Assembly: GCA_002723015.1 (NCBI GenBank)
Contig: PBNG01000037.1
Location: 86,161-92,983 of the forward strand
Length of the DNA stretch: 6,823 nt
Source: Roseibacillus sp.
GTDB lineage: Bacteria > Verrucomicrobiota > Verrucomicrobiae > Verrucomicrobiales > Akkermansiaceae
Direction of reading: 5' to 3'
This document shows positions 6,769 through 6,823 of the stretch, piece after piece. The notes below the pieces were generated by a model. The model made no database searches, had not been told where the DNA came from, and saw only the letters and a list, made by a program, of their open reading frames with translations. Position numbers and translations under genes: made by a program. The first letter of the stretch is position 1; each line of letters begins with the position of its first letter.

Positions 6769-6792
6769 GCAGATCCTATCTTGGATATCTGC
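6769..6792 (+). terminator. Weak stem-loop after the selenoprotein gene, possible terminator
   Basis: GCAGATCC pairs with GGATATCTGC, with a two-base AT bulge on the right arm and loop TATCTT. It begins 10 bases after the TAG stop. No T-tract follows, so it is not a classic intrinsic terminator. The rest of 6759-6823 shows no gene. Confidence 0.25.
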
Positions 6793-6823
6793 ATCATCCA
6801 TGATACTCCAAATCACACATACA

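Noticed and set aside
6027..6797. Minus-strand ORFs opposite the AhpD-like gene (6027-6410 and 6432-6797)
   Set aside because: Both are antisense shadows with no recognisable domains; the plus strand carries clear family motifs across the same bases.

Overview
The window reads as chromosomal DNA from a moderately GC-rich Gram-negative bacterium, probably of the Planctomycetes-Verrucomicrobia group. This placement is inferred from domain content: an ExbB with a signal peptide, ExbD, a very large secreted TPR protein, and a membrane-anchored protein joining PD40 propeller repeats to a squalene-cyclase-like toroid. No rRNA or marker gene confirms it. The two transcription units diverge from a spacer of about 280 bases.

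Minus strand, positions 5870 down to 1, holds four tightly packed genes: (i) a 1081-aa exported TPR repeat protein, (ii) ExbB/TolQ-type and (iii) ExbD/TolR-type proton-channel subunits, and (iv) a single-pass membrane protein with TolB-like PD40 repeats fused to an alpha/alpha-toroid with QW motifs, cut by the left edge. Gaps of 32, 25 and 11 bases suggest one operon. The set resembles a Tol-Pal machine in composition (TolQ, TolR, a propeller and a TPR periplasmic partner). A proton-motive-force-driven envelope function is likely, but its cargo is unknown.

Plus strand, positions 6153-6758, holds the most notable gene. Naive translation gives two separate ORFs (6153-6398 and 6480-6758). They lie in the same frame, joined by an open stretch with a single UGA. 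Together they form one complete AhpD-like, peroxidase-related protein of the carboxymuconolactone decarboxylase (CMD) superfamily. The UGA sits exactly where the second cysteine of the CxxCxxxH active site belongs, giving C79-Y-Y-U82-T-L-S-H86. A stem-loop starting a few bases downstream has the spacing and loop G/GU expected of a bacterial SECIS. The gene is therefore best read as a selenoprotein with a CxxU redox centre, not as a pseudogene or two small hypothetical proteins. The selenocysteine machinery (selA, selB, selC, selD) is not in this window and must be sought elsewhere in the genome.

No tRNA, rRNA, CRISPR array, insertion sequence or integration site was seen. The remaining short ORFs are shadows of these genes.
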